Shown here piece by piece: positions 1-10,074 of a stretch of DNA of 64,000 bases (the stretch's first letter is position 1; every line of letters begins with the position of its first letter). The notes under the pieces were generated by a model that saw only the letters and a list, made by a program, of their open reading frames with translations, was not told where the DNA came from and did no database searches. The DNA is from Caulobacter sp. BK020. GTDB lineage: Bacteria; Pseudomonadota; Alphaproteobacteria; Caulobacterales; Caulobacteraceae. A program made the position numbers and the translations under genes. Location of the stretch: the NCBI RefSeq assembly GCF_004342605.1, contig NZ_SLZL01000013.1, positions 1-64,000 on the forward strand. The letters run 5' to 3'.

Positions 1-1
1 G

Positions 2-79
2 GCCACCGGCTTGCTCCTCAACGCCTTCCCACCAGAAGAATGCGCCAACTATCTCAGAAACTCAGGCTACGCCGCCTAA
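2..79 (+). mobile_element. IS630-family transposase, C-terminal end (cut by window edge)
   Basis: The frame is open from the window edge and gives 25 residues ending in LNAFPPEECANYLRNSGYAA before TAA. This Phe-Pro-Pro-Glu-Glu-Cys-Ala-Asn-Tyr ending is characteristic of IS630-family DDE transposases common in Caulobacterales. The catalytic residues lie outside the window, so it cannot be said whether the element is intact. The frame stops 11 bases before a dispersed repeat, so the right end of the element is probably between 80 and 92. Confidence 0.75.
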
Positions 80-90
80 TCTCAACAGGC

Positions 91-195
91 TCTAGAGCAA
101 ATCGCGCGATATAGGAATCGCACGATTTGCTCTAGCTCTTTGTTTTCGCATCGCTTTGCGGAAAGCCGGCATCCACTTTTCCGCGCGATGCTCTA
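91..195. repeat. Dispersed palindromic repeat, copy A
   Basis: About 105 bases made of two stem-loops. The first pairs CTAGAGCAAAT with ATTTGCTCTAG-type sequence; the second pairs GCATCGC with GCGATGC around a GGAAAGCCGG core. It matches 52531-52636 almost base for base, and its second half resembles 19387-19450. Its terminal CTAG supplies the stop codon of the adjacent minus-strand gene. Confidence 0.85.
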
Positions 196-1146
196 GGCCG
201 CCCGGTGGGTGGCGACGACCTTCTGCGGGCCTTCGCGGAAGCGCTTCTCGGCGACCACGATGCGCTCGCACAGGGCGTCCAGGTCGCTGAGCAGCGAATA
301 GGTGGCGTAGATCGGGATTTCCATCATCGCCACCTGGGCGCGGGGCATGAACTCGCAGTACTTCTTCCACGCCACATGGTTGTCGCGCGCGTTCATGGCC
401 CGCTGGCCCAGCGGGTTCCACAGGTTCAGGCCCATCAGCTCGTCCCGGCACTCCTTCATCACTGGCAGGGCGATGTAGAGGAACAGGAAGGTCGGGGTGG
501 CGGCGCGGGCGAACTGCGGCTGCACCTGCATGTGCCAGATGCGGAAGGCCTCGAAGAAGTTGGCCTTGCGGGTCGGGTCCGGCGGCAGCCACTGCAGGTC
601 CGGATTGATCAGCTCCTGGGCCGAGCCCGAGCGCTTGACCAGTTCGTCGGCCGAGCGGCCGTCGGCCATGGTCTTGTTCAGGGCGTTGATCGGGATCGCC
701 AGACGCTTGGCCACCTCGGTATAGGCCACCTGCCGGCCAGCCATCGGCGTCCATTGGCCAAAATTGGGGGCGTTGGGGGCCTGGGCCCGCTTCATCGCCG
801 CCGCCTGGTGCATCAGCTGCTGAGCCTCGCGGCTCTTGGCGGCCTGCTGGCGATCGAACTCTTCCTCGTGGACGGCCTGTTCCTCGGCCGTCATCCACCG
901 CGCCCGTCCGGGGCCGTAGGTGCGTTCGTTGCGATTGAGCAGGATGAAGTTGTGGGCCTCGCTGGGCCGGCGGCCGACGGCGATCAGGAAGGCCCGGAAG
1001 TCGCGCCATTCCGGCGCCAGGCCCGTGCCCCGGCTCATCAGCATGTTGCGATGCAGCGACGCCTCGTGGGTGTACTTGCGACACAGGGTCGGCAGCGTCA
1101 GGTCCTGAAGGTCGTGCGCAAACTCGGCGTCAGTAATCGTCGTCAA
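193..1146 (-). CDS. Conserved hypothetical protein (317 aa)
   Basis: The frame has strong GC-rich third positions throughout, so it is very likely a real gene. The product is soluble, with no signal peptide or clear membrane segment, and is rich in Trp, Arg and Met (for example PEWRDFRAFLIAVGRRPSEA). I do not recognise a family. The TAG stop at 193-195 lies on the CTAG that closes the neighbouring dispersed repeat, so the C-terminus may have been set or trimmed by arrival of the repeat. It is divergent from obgE and separated from it by about 210 bases. In related Caulobacter genomes I would expect ribosomal protein genes upstream of obgE; here this gene and an IS element occupy that place. 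Confidence 0.7.
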   Translation of the reverse strand: MTTITDAEFAHDLQDLTLPTLCRKYTHEASLHRNMLMSRGTGLAPEWRDFRAFLIAVGRRPSEAHNFILLNRNERTYGPGRARWMTAEEQAVHEEEFDRQQAAKSREAQQLMHQAAAMKRAQAPNAPNFGQWTPMAGRQVAYTEVAKRLAIPINALNKTMADGRSADELVKRSGSAQELINPDLQWLPPDPTRKANFFEAFRIWHMQVQPQFARAATPTFLFLYIALPVMKECRDELMGLNLWNPLGQRAMNARDNHVAWKKYCEFMPRAQVAMMEIPIYATYSLLSDLDALCERIVVAEKRFREGPQKVVATHRAA

Positions 1147-1216
1147 CGCCAGCCCTCCCCGCGCAAAGATCCCGCCTGCCTGGTCATAGGACCGAATGTC
1201 GCACGATCTGTTTTAA

Positions 1217-2422
<1,206 letters not shown>

Positions 2423-3556
2423 ATGAGTGTTTCGGGGGAAGCCCTCGCCAGGGCTCGGCGCGTCGTGTTCAAGGTCGGCTCCGCCCTGCTGGTCGACGCC
2501 GCCACCGGTGCGCCGGATCGCGCCTGGCTGACCGCCTTCTGCGCCGACGTCGCCCGGCTGCGGGCCCGGGGGCAGCAGGTGGTGGTCGTGTCTTCCGGCG
2601 CTGTGGCCCTGGGCCGTCGGCGCCTCGGCCTGACGGGACGCAAGTCCCTGACCCTGCCGGAGAAACAGGCCGCCGCGGCCGCCGGCCAGTCGGTGCTGAT
2701 GCGGGCCTGGGAGGAGGCGCTGGAGCCGCATGGCGTCGGCGCGGCCCAGATCCTGCTGACCCGAGACGACACCGAGGTCCGCCGCCGCTGGCTGAACGCC
2801 CGCGCCACGGCCGAGACCCTGATCGCCCTGAACGTCGTGCCCGTGGTCAACGAGAACGACACGGTGGTGACCGAGGAGATCCGCTACGGCGACAACGACC
2901 GCCTGGCGGCCCGCGTGGCCCAGATGGTCGGCGCCGATCTGCTGGTGCTGCTGTCCGACATCGACGGCCTCTACACCGCCGACCCGCGTCGTGATCCGTC
3001 GGCCACCCATATCGAGCGGGTGTCCGAGATCACCCCCGAGATCGCCGGCATGGCCGAGGGGGCCAACGCCTCGGCCGGGGTCGGCACCGGCGGCATGGCC
3101 ACCAAGATCGCCGCCGCCCGCATCGCCCGAGCCGCCGGCTGCGCCACCCTGATCACCCTGGGCTCGCGCCCCGCCCCGCTGCAGGCCATCGAGGACGGCG
3201 CGCCGGCCACGGTGATCGAGGCCGGCGCCTCGCCCGCCGCCGCCTACAAGGCCTGGATCGCCGGTTCGCTGGCGCCCCAGGGCTGGCTGACCGTCGACGC
3301 CGGCGCCGCCGCGGCGCTGGCCAGCGGCAAGAGCCTGCTCTGCGCCGGGGTCCGCGCCGTCGAGGGCCCGTTCGACAAGGGCGACGCCGTGCGGGTCCGC
3401 GACGAGACCGGCCGCGAGGTGGCCCGCGGCCTGGTCCGCTACGACAGCGCCGACGCCCACCGCATCGCCGGCCTGCGCTCCGACGCGATCGAGGCCGAAC
3501 TGGGCTTCACCGAAGGCCCGATGATCCACGCCGACGACCTGGCGGTGGGAGGCTAG
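2423..3556 (+). CDS. proB: Glutamate 5-kinase
   Basis: Catalyses the first step of proline synthesis, ATP-dependent phosphorylation of glutamate to gamma-glutamyl phosphate, in the cytosol. Visible landmarks are the amino-acid-kinase start [43 protein letters not shown]-type sequence (here [12 protein letters not shown]), [13 protein letters not shown] and [11 protein letters not shown]-terminal PUA domain spans about residues 280-365. The length of 377 aa is normal for the two-domain form. ATG directly follows the obgE stop. Its pathway partner proA is not adjacent: about 6.5 kb of other genes separate them. Confidence 0.96.
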   Translation: MSVSGEALARARRVVFKVGSALLVDAATGAPDRAWLTAFCADVARLRARGQQVVVVSSGAVALGRRRLGLTGRKSLTLPEKQAAAAAGQSVLMRAWEEALEPHGVGAAQILLTRDDTEVRRRWLNARATAETLIALNVVPVVNENDTVVTEEIRYGDNDRLAARVAQMVGADLLVLLSDIDGLYTADPRRDPSATHIERVSEITPEIAGMAEGANASAGVGTGGMATKIAAARIARAAGCATLITLGSRPAPLQAIEDGAPATVIEAGASPAAAYKAWIAGSLAPQGWLTVDAGAAAALASGKSLLCAGVRAVEGPFDKGDAVRVRDETGREVARGLVRYDSADAHRIAGLRSDAIEAELGFTEGPMIHADDLAVGG

Positions 3557-3557
3557 G

Positions 3558-3968
3558 ATGCGGACTGCGCTGCTGTCCGTGCTGGCCGGCGCGACGCTGC
3601 TCTGCGGCTGCGCCGGCCTGACGCCGGCGGCCTGTCCGGCCGGCCAGAGCCCGGGCCGCACCGCCCAGCTGTTCTTCGGCCGCGACATCGGCGATCAGGT
3701 CGGCGTCTCGGACGCCGACTTCGCCCGCTTCGTCGACGAGGAACTGACGCCGCGCTTTCCCGACGGGCTGACGGTTCTCGACGCCGCCGGCCAGTGGCGC
3801 TCCAGCGCCGGGCCGATCGTCCGCGAGCCGTCGAAGGTGGTGGTCCTGGCCCTGCCCGGCCGCGCCGGCGGCGAAGACCGGCTGGAGGCCGTGCGGACCG
3901 CGTACAAGGCTCGCTTCTCCCAGGAGGCGGTGATGATCGTCACGCAGCCGGTCTGCCTGGGGTTCTAG
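3558..3968 (+). CDS. DUF3574-like putative lipoprotein
   Basis: A 136-residue exported protein. The N-terminus MRTALLSVLAGATLLCGC is a lipoprotein signal with the probable lipidated cysteine at residue 18. The mature part contains QLFFGRDIGD, VSDADFARFVDEELTPRFPDG-type sequence and LTVLDAAGQWR, the pattern I associate with DUF3574 proteins of unknown function. ATG lies one base after the proB stop, so it probably rides on the obgE-proB transcript even though no functional link to proline synthesis is evident. Assignment to DUF3574 is from memory of the motif. The lipoprotein prediction is read directly from the sequence. Confidence 0.8.
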   Translation: MRTALLSVLAGATLLCGCAGLTPAACPAGQSPGRTAQLFFGRDIGDQVGVSDADFARFVDEELTPRFPDGLTVLDAAGQWRSSAGPIVREPSKVVVLALPGRAGGEDRLEAVRTAYKARFSQEAVMIVTQPVCLGF

Positions 3969-4100
3969 GCCCTGTCCCAGGGCGATGGCGCCGGCTGCGA
4001 CGCGGTCGCCTTCAAGTCCCGCTGGGAGAACTTTTCCGCGAGCGCTCTTCTGTATACAACTGAAGGGTGTTAACCTCTTCCAACACAAGGGGAGGGCGAC

Positions 4101-5498
4101 ATGCTCGACAGACGCACGATGCTGGGCGCGGGTCTCGCCGCGACCGGAGTTTCCACGGGACTGGGCCTGACCACGGGCCGGGCGCTGGCCGCGCCTTACC
4201 GCACCCGGGCGGCCTGGCCGGCGTTCGTCGCCAGCCCGTCCTATCCGAAGTTCCTGGCCGCGGTGAAGGCGATGCGGGCCAACAAGGACGCCAGCGATCC
4301 CAACAGCTGGTACTATTGGGCCAATATCCACCAGAACTTCTGCCCGCACGGCCAGCCCTATTTCCTGACCTGGCACCGGGGCTACATCTATCGGTTCGAG
4401 CAGCAGGTGCGGGCGATCTCCGGCGACCCGGCCTTCAACCTTCCCTACTGGGACTATTTCGCCAATCCCAACCTGCCCAAGGAGTTCACCACGCCGGGCG
4501 ACGCCACCAACCCGCTGTGGACCCAGCGCAAGAACACCAACGTCGCCGCCGCCCTGGGCTATGGCTTCACCCAGCCGCAGTACGTCAACTTCCCGCGCAA
4601 CTGGCCCTCGCCGATGGAGCCGCAGATCGAGAGCGTGCCGCACAACCCGGTGCACAACATCATCGGCGGCTTCATGCCCACCCTGCAGTCGCCGCAGGAC
4701 CCGATCTTCTGGGTCCACCACGGCAATATCGACCGGCTGTGGTGCGCCTGGATCAGCGCCGGCGGCGGGCGGACCATGCCGGCGGCCGACAGCGCCTACT
4801 GGAACGGCGCCTTCGTCTATGGCGCCAGCCCCGGCATGGCCAAGATCCAGACGCGGGACACCACCAGCGTGCTCGGCTACGTCTACGACAATGAGCGCCT
4901 GCCCCGCCCCCCCGTCTTCCGGACCCCGGCCCGCCCGATGCTGCGCGCCGTGCCGATGAACGGCGAGAAGGCCCTGGACGGCGTGGTGTCGCTGGGCGAC
5001 AGCCAGGGCGCCCTGACCCTGGACGACCGCTCGTTCAGCGTCAGCGTGCCCCTGGGTCCGCAGGGCCGGCTGAAGGCCGGCGCCCTGGCCGCCGCCCCGC
5101 CGCGCGGCCCGACGCCGACCGAGCTCAACATCGTGCTCGACGAGGTGGCCCTGACCGAGGTCGGCAAGGACGGCGGCTATTTCTACAAGGTCTATGTCAA
5201 CCTGCCCGCCAACGGCGGCGCGCCGGAGGAGAAGCACCTGATCGGCACGGTCGGGGCGTTCGAGATCGCCGGGGCCCTGCACCATGCCGAGGGCGGCGAG
5301 CACGCCGGCCACGACATGGGAGCGGACGGCAAGGCCCGCCTGGTCCTGCCGGCCACCGACGTGCTGCGCGGCCTCTCGCCCGGCCAGCTGCGCCAGCTGG
5401 TGGTGTCGTTTGTCCGCGTCGACGGCGCCAACGCGCCCAAGGGCCCGGCGATCACCATCGGCGACTTCAGCGTCCAGGCGGCGACCCCGGCGCGGTGA
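4101..5498 (+). CDS. Tat-exported tyrosinase / polyphenol oxidase
   Basis: Type-3 copper oxidase predicted to oxidise mono- or diphenols outside the cytoplasm. The N-terminus MLDRRTMLGAGLAATG is a twin-arginine signal, with cleavage expected after the Ala run near residue 31. CuA ligands are H77, H83 and H92 (HQNFCPHGQ, TWHRGY). CuB ligands are H181, H185 and H206/H207 (VPHNPVHN, FWVHHGNIDRLW). Cys81 two residues before H83 could form the Cys-His thioether known from several polyphenol oxidases. The C-terminal 230 residues look like the beta-rich cap of plant-type polyphenol oxidases and include a His-rich stretch (ALHHAEGGEHAGHDM). The ATG is preceded by AGGGGAGG. It stands alone between the DUF3574 gene and a convergent mannosidase gene. 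Confidence 0.9.
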   Translation: MLDRRTMLGAGLAATGVSTGLGLTTGRALAAPYRTRAAWPAFVASPSYPKFLAAVKAMRANKDASDPNSWYYWANIHQNFCPHGQPYFLTWHRGYIYRFEQQVRAISGDPAFNLPYWDYFANPNLPKEFTTPGDATNPLWTQRKNTNVAAALGYGFTQPQYVNFPRNWPSPMEPQIESVPHNPVHNIIGGFMPTLQSPQDPIFWVHHGNIDRLWCAWISAGGGRTMPAADSAYWNGAFVYGASPGMAKIQTRDTTSVLGYVYDNERLPRPPVFRTPARPMLRAVPMNGEKALDGVVSLGDSQGALTLDDRSFSVSVPLGPQGRLKAGALAAAPPRGPTPTELNIVLDEVALTEVGKDGGYFYKVYVNLPANGGAPEEKHLIGTVGAFEIAGALHHAEGGEHAGHDMGADGKARLVLPATDVLRGLSPGQLRQLVVSFVRVDGANAPKGPAITIGDFSVQAATPAR

Positions 5499-5511
5499 GG
5501 ACGGCGACGGC

Positions 5512-7848
5512 CTATTTCCCATAGCCCGTCATGCTCATCGGCCGGTCCTTCGCCGCCGTCGCCCAGGTCTTGTTCGGGGTGGCGCTCATCGTGAAGACCA
5601 GCTCGCCGCCGGCCCGCAGCTCGGCGTCGCGGACGAAGCTGCGCGTCAGCGGCCGGCCGTTCAGGGCGATCGCCCCGACATAGGGCTTGTCGTCGGACAG
5701 CCCCACGGTCCGCACGGTGAAGCGTTTGCCGTTCGGCAGGTTGAGCACCGCCCGCTCCACGAACGGCCGGCCGATGACGTATTCGTTGGAGCCCGGCGCC
5801 ACCGGATAGAAGCCCAGGCTCGTGAACACCAGCCAGGCCGACATCTGGCCCAGGTCGTCATTGCCCGACAGGCCGTCCGGCGTGGGCTTGTACTGGCTTT
5901 TCACGATCTGGGTCAGCCGCGCCTGGGTGCGCCACGGGGCGCCGGCGTAGTCGTAGAGATAGGCCACGTGGTGGCTGGGCTCGTTGCCGTGGATGTACTG
6001 GCCGATCAGGCCGGCGATGTCCTCGGCGTGCGAGTAGTCGAGCTTGGAATTGTCGAAGTCGAACATGGCGTCCAGCTTCCGGACCGTGGCCGCGTCGCCG
6101 CCCATCAGCCCCACCAGCCCGCCCAGGTCCTGGGGCGCGAACCACGAATATTGCCAGGCGTTGCCCTCGGTGTAGTCGCTGCCGTAATTGATCGCCGTCG
6201 GGTCGAACGGCGTCCGGAACGTCCCGTCGCTCCTGCGGGCCCGCAGGAAGCCGGTCCTGGCGTCGAAGCTGTTCCTCCAGTTGCCGGCCCGCGTCTCGAA
6301 GGTGGCGGCGACGTCGCTGCGGCCCATGGCCTTGGCCATGCGGGCGATGGTCCAGTCGTCATAGGCGTATTCGACGGTCTTGGAGGCCGCCTCCGGCTCC
6401 TTGTCGATCGGCACATAGCCAAGGGCCATGTAGTCGCCCAGGCCTCCATAGGGGGCGTAGGTGGCGCTCCTGACCATGGCGTCCAGGGCGGCCTTTTCGT
6501 CGAAGCCGCGGATCCCCTTCAGCCAGGCGTCGGCGATCACCGGCACGGCGTGGTAGCCGATCATCGTCCAGGTCTCCTGGCCGTGGAACTGCCAGACCGG
6601 CAGGATCCCGTACGGGCTCTCCTGTTGCGAGGCGATCAGCGAATTGACCACGTCGCTGGTGCGCCGCTCCGGCTGGACCAGGGTCAGCAGCGGGTGCTCG
6701 GCGCGGAAGGTGTCCCACAGCGAGAAGGTCGAGTGGAAGGTGAAGGCCTTGCCGTCCGAGGTCCTGGCCGTGTGCACGGCGTTGTCCGGCCCGCGATAGC
6801 GGCCGTCGACGTCGCTGAATACGCTGGGGGCCAGCAGGGCGTGGTAGAGGGCGGTGTAGACATTGGTCCGCATTGCGGGCGGCGCGGCGATCTCGACCGC
6901 GCCCAGGGCCGTCTCCCAGTCGGCCTTGGTGCGGGCCCGCAGGCCGTCGAAGTCGAAGCCCTTCTCGTCGCTGTCCAGGTTGAGGATCGCATTGTCCTCG
7001 CTGACCGACGAGATGGCGACCTTGGCGACCAGCGGCCCGTCGATCGTCCCGAAGTCGAAGACCCCGACCAGGGCGCGGCCCTCCAGCTGGGCGCGGTCGC
7101 CCGGCGTGCGGCCCGGCTGGGCGAAGCCCTTGTAGGGAATGTCGGCTTCGGTGTTGTAGAGCGCCTTGCCGACCAGCGGCCGGCTGAAGCGGATCGCGAA
7201 ATAGAGCTGGCGGCCGGGCGCCCAGCCGCGGGTCTCGCGGAACCCGGTGATCGTGCCGTCGTCGGCGACGCGGATCCGCGACCAGCTGACCTTGCCCGGA
7301 TAGTTGTAGATCGAGGTGCGCAGGTCGAGCAGCACCTGGGCCCGCGCGCCCTTGGCGTAGCTGTAGCGGTGCAGGCCGGTGCGCAGGCCGGCCGTCAGCT
7401 CGGCCCGCACCTGGCTGTCGGTCAGGGTCACGGCGTAGTAGCCGGGCTGGGCGACCTCGCCGTCGTGGGTGAAGCGCGAGCGGTAGCCGGAGCCGGGCTT
7501 GTCGGCCTCCCCCGGCTCCAGCTTCGCCTCGCCCGAGACCGGGGCCAGCAGCACGTCGCCGAGGTCGGAATGGCCCGAGCCGGAGAAGTGGGTGTGCGAG
7601 AAGCCCAGGATCGTCGGGTCGCCATGGCGGTAGCCGGCGGCGCGGGAATAGCTCTGCTTGAACGGCAGGATGTCGGTGTCGGGGCTGAGCTGGACCATGC
7701 CGAACGGGGCCACGGCGCCGGGGAAGGTGTGGCCCTCGCCGCCCGTGCCGATGAACGGATCGACGGCCTGGTAGGGGGTCTTGTCCTGGGCCAAGGCCGG
7801 AGCCGCCGACAGCGCCGCGATCACGGCCAGCACCAGTCCAGGACGCAT
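5512..7848 (-). CDS. GH92 family alpha-mannosidase, secreted
   Basis: Predicted calcium-dependent exo-alpha-mannosidase of glycoside hydrolase family 92, 778 aa, the usual size. A signal peptide covers residues 1-21 (ends SAAPALA). Family signatures are GTGGEGHTFPGA and PFGMVQLSPDT near the N-terminus, then EGNAWQYSWF, GNEPSHHVAYLY and GNDDLGQMSAW. The last carries the Asp pair expected to act as general base and calcium ligand. It is convergent with the tyrosinase gene, 13 bases apart at their stops. Family 92 enzymes act on mannan or N-glycan mannose, which fits a bacterium feeding on plant or fungal debris. No susCD-type or transporter genes accompany it. Confidence 0.93.
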   Translation of the reverse strand: MRPGLVLAVIAALSAAPALAQDKTPYQAVDPFIGTGGEGHTFPGAVAPFGMVQLSPDTDILPFKQSYSRAAGYRHGDPTILGFSHTHFSGSGHSDLGDVLLAPVSGEAKLEPGEADKPGSGYRSRFTHDGEVAQPGYYAVTLTDSQVRAELTAGLRTGLHRYSYAKGARAQVLLDLRTSIYNYPGKVSWSRIRVADDGTITGFRETRGWAPGRQLYFAIRFSRPLVGKALYNTEADIPYKGFAQPGRTPGDRAQLEGRALVGVFDFGTIDGPLVAKVAISSVSEDNAILNLDSDEKGFDFDGLRARTKADWETALGAVEIAAPPAMRTNVYTALYHALLAPSVFSDVDGRYRGPDNAVHTARTSDGKAFTFHSTFSLWDTFRAEHPLLTLVQPERRTSDVVNSLIASQQESPYGILPVWQFHGQETWTMIGYHAVPVIADAWLKGIRGFDEKAALDAMVRSATYAPYGGLGDYMALGYVPIDKEPEAASKTVEYAYDDWTIARMAKAMGRSDVAATFETRAGNWRNSFDARTGFLRARRSDGTFRTPFDPTAINYGSDYTEGNAWQYSWFAPQDLGGLVGLMGGDAATVRKLDAMFDFDNSKLDYSHAEDIAGLIGQYIHGNEPSHHVAYLYDYAGAPWRTQARLTQIVKSQYKPTPDGLSGNDDLGQMSAWLVFTSLGFYPVAPGSNEYVIGRPFVERAVLNLPNGKRFTVRTVGLSDDKPYVGAIALNGRPLTRSFVRDAELRAGGELVFTMSATPNKTWATAAKDRPMSMTGYGK

Positions 7849-7908
7849 GGGATTCTCCTCCGCTTCGACGGCGACCCTAGCGGGGGAAGGCCGGCGGCGT
7901 CACCCGGT

Positions 7909-8040
7909 TTGACTTGCCCCCTACGGACCGCTGCGCGGTCGTCTTCCCCCAGAGGGGGAAGAGCGCTGTCGTAGGCGCCGTGCGAAGGCTCCGCCCCCTC
8001 GCCGCGACAGGCGGCGAAGCCGCCAGGTGGGGGCAAGTGG
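7909..8040. repeat. Intergenic inverted-repeat element
   Basis: Opens with GACTTGCCCCCTACGGACCG and closes with GGTGGGGGCAAGT, so the ends are inverted copies. Inside are smaller hairpins (ACCGCTGCGCGGT, CTTCCCCCAGAGGGGGAAG and GGCGGCGAAGCCGCC). This is the style of highly repeated non-coding elements of Caulobacterales genomes. It lies upstream of the GH92 gene and may simply be a passenger. Confidence 0.6.
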
Positions 8041-8857
8041 GCGCGATCTCACGCGATCTCTCGCTGAGCGTATGGAAAGGGTCGCGAAGCGCCGGACATC
8101 GTCCGGTGTGTTTGAGTATGTGTACCGTTTCGACGAAGCCCAGATCGCTCCGCGCGGTCGTTATCCGGAAGCGCGCGACGCCGAGCCCTGTTCGAGCCTC
8201 GCCGCCTTGAAGCCTCCGACGGGCGGGCCAGGTCAACGACACCCGGTCCCGGACCGCGAGCGCGTCACCGCCCGCCTGTTGCTAAGTCAGCCCTTGCATC
8301 ACGTCGTATCTGTGTTCCAGGCCCGACCGGCACCAGAGACGCAAGGTTTGGTCCTGTCCTTACGCACGCGGACAGCACCGCCGACAGAGCTTCCCGCTCG
8401 ATCGCCCCCCGCCGCCGCATCGGTCGCTGGCCATGCGCCCTTTCCCTGCGACGAGGTGAGGTCAGGATAATGGTGGTTTGAAGGGGTGAGGATGGATTGG
8501 GGTCGAGAAAGTTCAGGGCGTTGAAATCGCTGGGGTTCATTCTCGATACCCCAAGGATAAGCCCGCCACCGGGGGACACGCCCTTGCGGCGTGTCCCCGC
8601 GCGAGGAGGCGGGGACAGGATCGCAAGGCAAGGCCTCCGCGGGCCTGCCGAAGCTTCGGGGGTGCGTGCCTGTCCCCTAAGTCATCCGCGGCGCGTGATC
8701 GCTCGTCCTGAAGAGCGGGTCCAAGGCCGGACTCAGCGGATCAAGGAGGGGACACGCACTCACGGCCGCCACCCTGCAAACCCGCTAACGCCTTGCCGTG
8801 AGTGCGCGTCCCCGGTGCGAAATTTTCCGCCCCAGTCCCCATCCGCCCGCAGCGGCG
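8041..8857. other. Gene-poor stretch, no supported gene
   Basis: About 0.8 kb in which the open frames on both strands have no family resemblance and contradict each other. There are local repeats: GGGGACACGC-type and its complements recur near 8573, 8595, 8617, 8669 and 8752-8812. I see no tRNA, SRP RNA or tmRNA signature. It is best read as non-coding or decayed DNA. Confidence 0.5.
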
Positions 8858-9020
8858 AGGCCTCGCCTTAGACCCTTGATGGCGAGCCTGCTCTGGCGTC
8901 TGGCCGTGTCAAGGACCGGCCTCCGGCCGGCCGCGCCGCGGTCGCCCCGCGGGGCGATCCTTGACACGGCCAGACGCCAGAGCTCCGATCCACCAAGGGT
9001 TTAAGGTGAGGCTTCATCCG
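8858..9020. repeat. Large nested palindrome, MITE-like
   Basis: A perfect 26-base inverted repeat (8890-8915 with 8958-8983; arm begins GCTCTGGCGTCTGGCCGTGT) encloses a 42-base GC-rich loop. Outside it, GCCTCGCCTTAGACCCTTG and CAAGGGTTTAAGGTGAGGC form a second, imperfect inverted arm. The whole could fold as one cruciform or hairpin of about 160 bases. No gene is inside it. It lies about 100 bases before the lower-GC gene at 9112. Confidence 0.65.
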
Positions 9021-9111
9021 CCGGGGCGGATGGCGCCATGCACCTCACAAATGTCAGAACAAACTTCAGCTTAGGGTCGCCACACCGCGCTCAAGCGCTT
9101 ATCTGTTCAGT

Positions 9112-9945
9112 ATGACCTATCCGGACCTGCATAGCACGATCGCGATCTACCCTCTGAGATACACTGCGGCGGACCTCAAGGTCGTGCCTGAAGACGAAGC
9201 AGTATTCTTCTTAATGTGCGGACAATTACAGAACGATATAGTAATTCTGCTACGACAAGTGATCCAAGCTCGTATTGTCGATAGCGATATCGAGCCGCTT
9301 CGTCTCGCAGCAGCCACGGCCGGCATGATGAATATACGCATGCTGGCAGCAAGGATTTCGGAAGGTTGGAAGCTGATCAAGGACCGCTTCCAGATCATTT
9401 TCATGAAGACATATGGCGACACAATCGACCAGACAGCGAAGAACGATCTGGCTTGGCTCAAAACTTATTTCAGTAACTCCAACCTGGTACGCCAGGTGCG
9501 CGATAACGCAGTTGCGCACTTCGATCCCAAGATGGCGCTCGAAGGCTTTCGACGGCTAAAGGCAGAAGAGCCGATGATCGACCTGCATGCGAGAGAAGAG
9601 GGGAACACAATCTTCTTCTCCGCGGAATCCCTAATGCTGTCATCACTCCATCACATGGTCGGAACTGATGAGCCTCTTGAGGCTCTGAATCGCATTGGAG
9701 AAGAGGTTATCGACATCACACGGAAGCTGGGAAACGTTGTCCGCGCCTATCTGAAGGCGTTTTCGCAGCGACACTTGGCGCGCCACCTCGAAGGGTTGGG
9801 CGCGGAGAAGATTCTAATAGAGGGTCAACCAAAGCTATCGACATTCACGGCACCGATTTATCTCGCAGTTCCTAGGTCATCGGGGTTTGCTCGACGGCTA
9901 TTTTCAGGCACTTCTCCGAGCGCAATTAACTGGTTCTCCAAATAG
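9112..9945 (+). CDS. Hypothetical protein with HEPN-like motif
   Basis: A 277-residue, mostly helical soluble protein that I cannot assign to a family. Its base composition is clearly lower in GC than its neighbours and it uses A/T-ending codons freely, which suggests recent acquisition. The segment LVRQVRDNAVAHFDPK contains R130-x5-H136, which fits the R-x4-6-H motif of HEPN RNases and abortive-infection proteins. Its position after a helix and before a charged loop is also right. The motif is short, so this is a hint and not an assignment. There is no obvious antitoxin or nucleotidyltransferase partner next to it. The ATG at 9112 has no strong ribosome-binding site. Confidence 0.65.
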   Translation: MTYPDLHSTIAIYPLRYTAADLKVVPEDEAVFFLMCGQLQNDIVILLRQVIQARIVDSDIEPLRLAAATAGMMNIRMLAARISEGWKLIKDRFQIIFMKTYGDTIDQTAKNDLAWLKTYFSNSNLVRQVRDNAVAHFDPKMALEGFRRLKAEEPMIDLHAREEGNTIFFSAESLMLSSLHHMVGTDEPLEALNRIGEEVIDITRKLGNVVRAYLKAFSQRHLARHLEGLGAEKILIEGQPKLSTFTAPIYLAVPRSSGFARRLFSGTSPSAINWFSK

Positions 9946-10074
9946 CGCCCCTCCCCCAACAGCCCCGCTAACACCGCCCGCACCCTTTCCCCATTCCCCC
10001 GCCGCCCCAAAGCGCCTAGGTAAGCCTCACTCTGAGCATATCAGGGCGGACATATCCGGGATCGGATCAAGGCG

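Noticed and set aside
8200-8480. Possible structured RNA (CCAGGTCA near 8228)
   Set aside because: The SRP RNA core and tmRNA acceptor features are missing; no consistent stem plan could be drawn.
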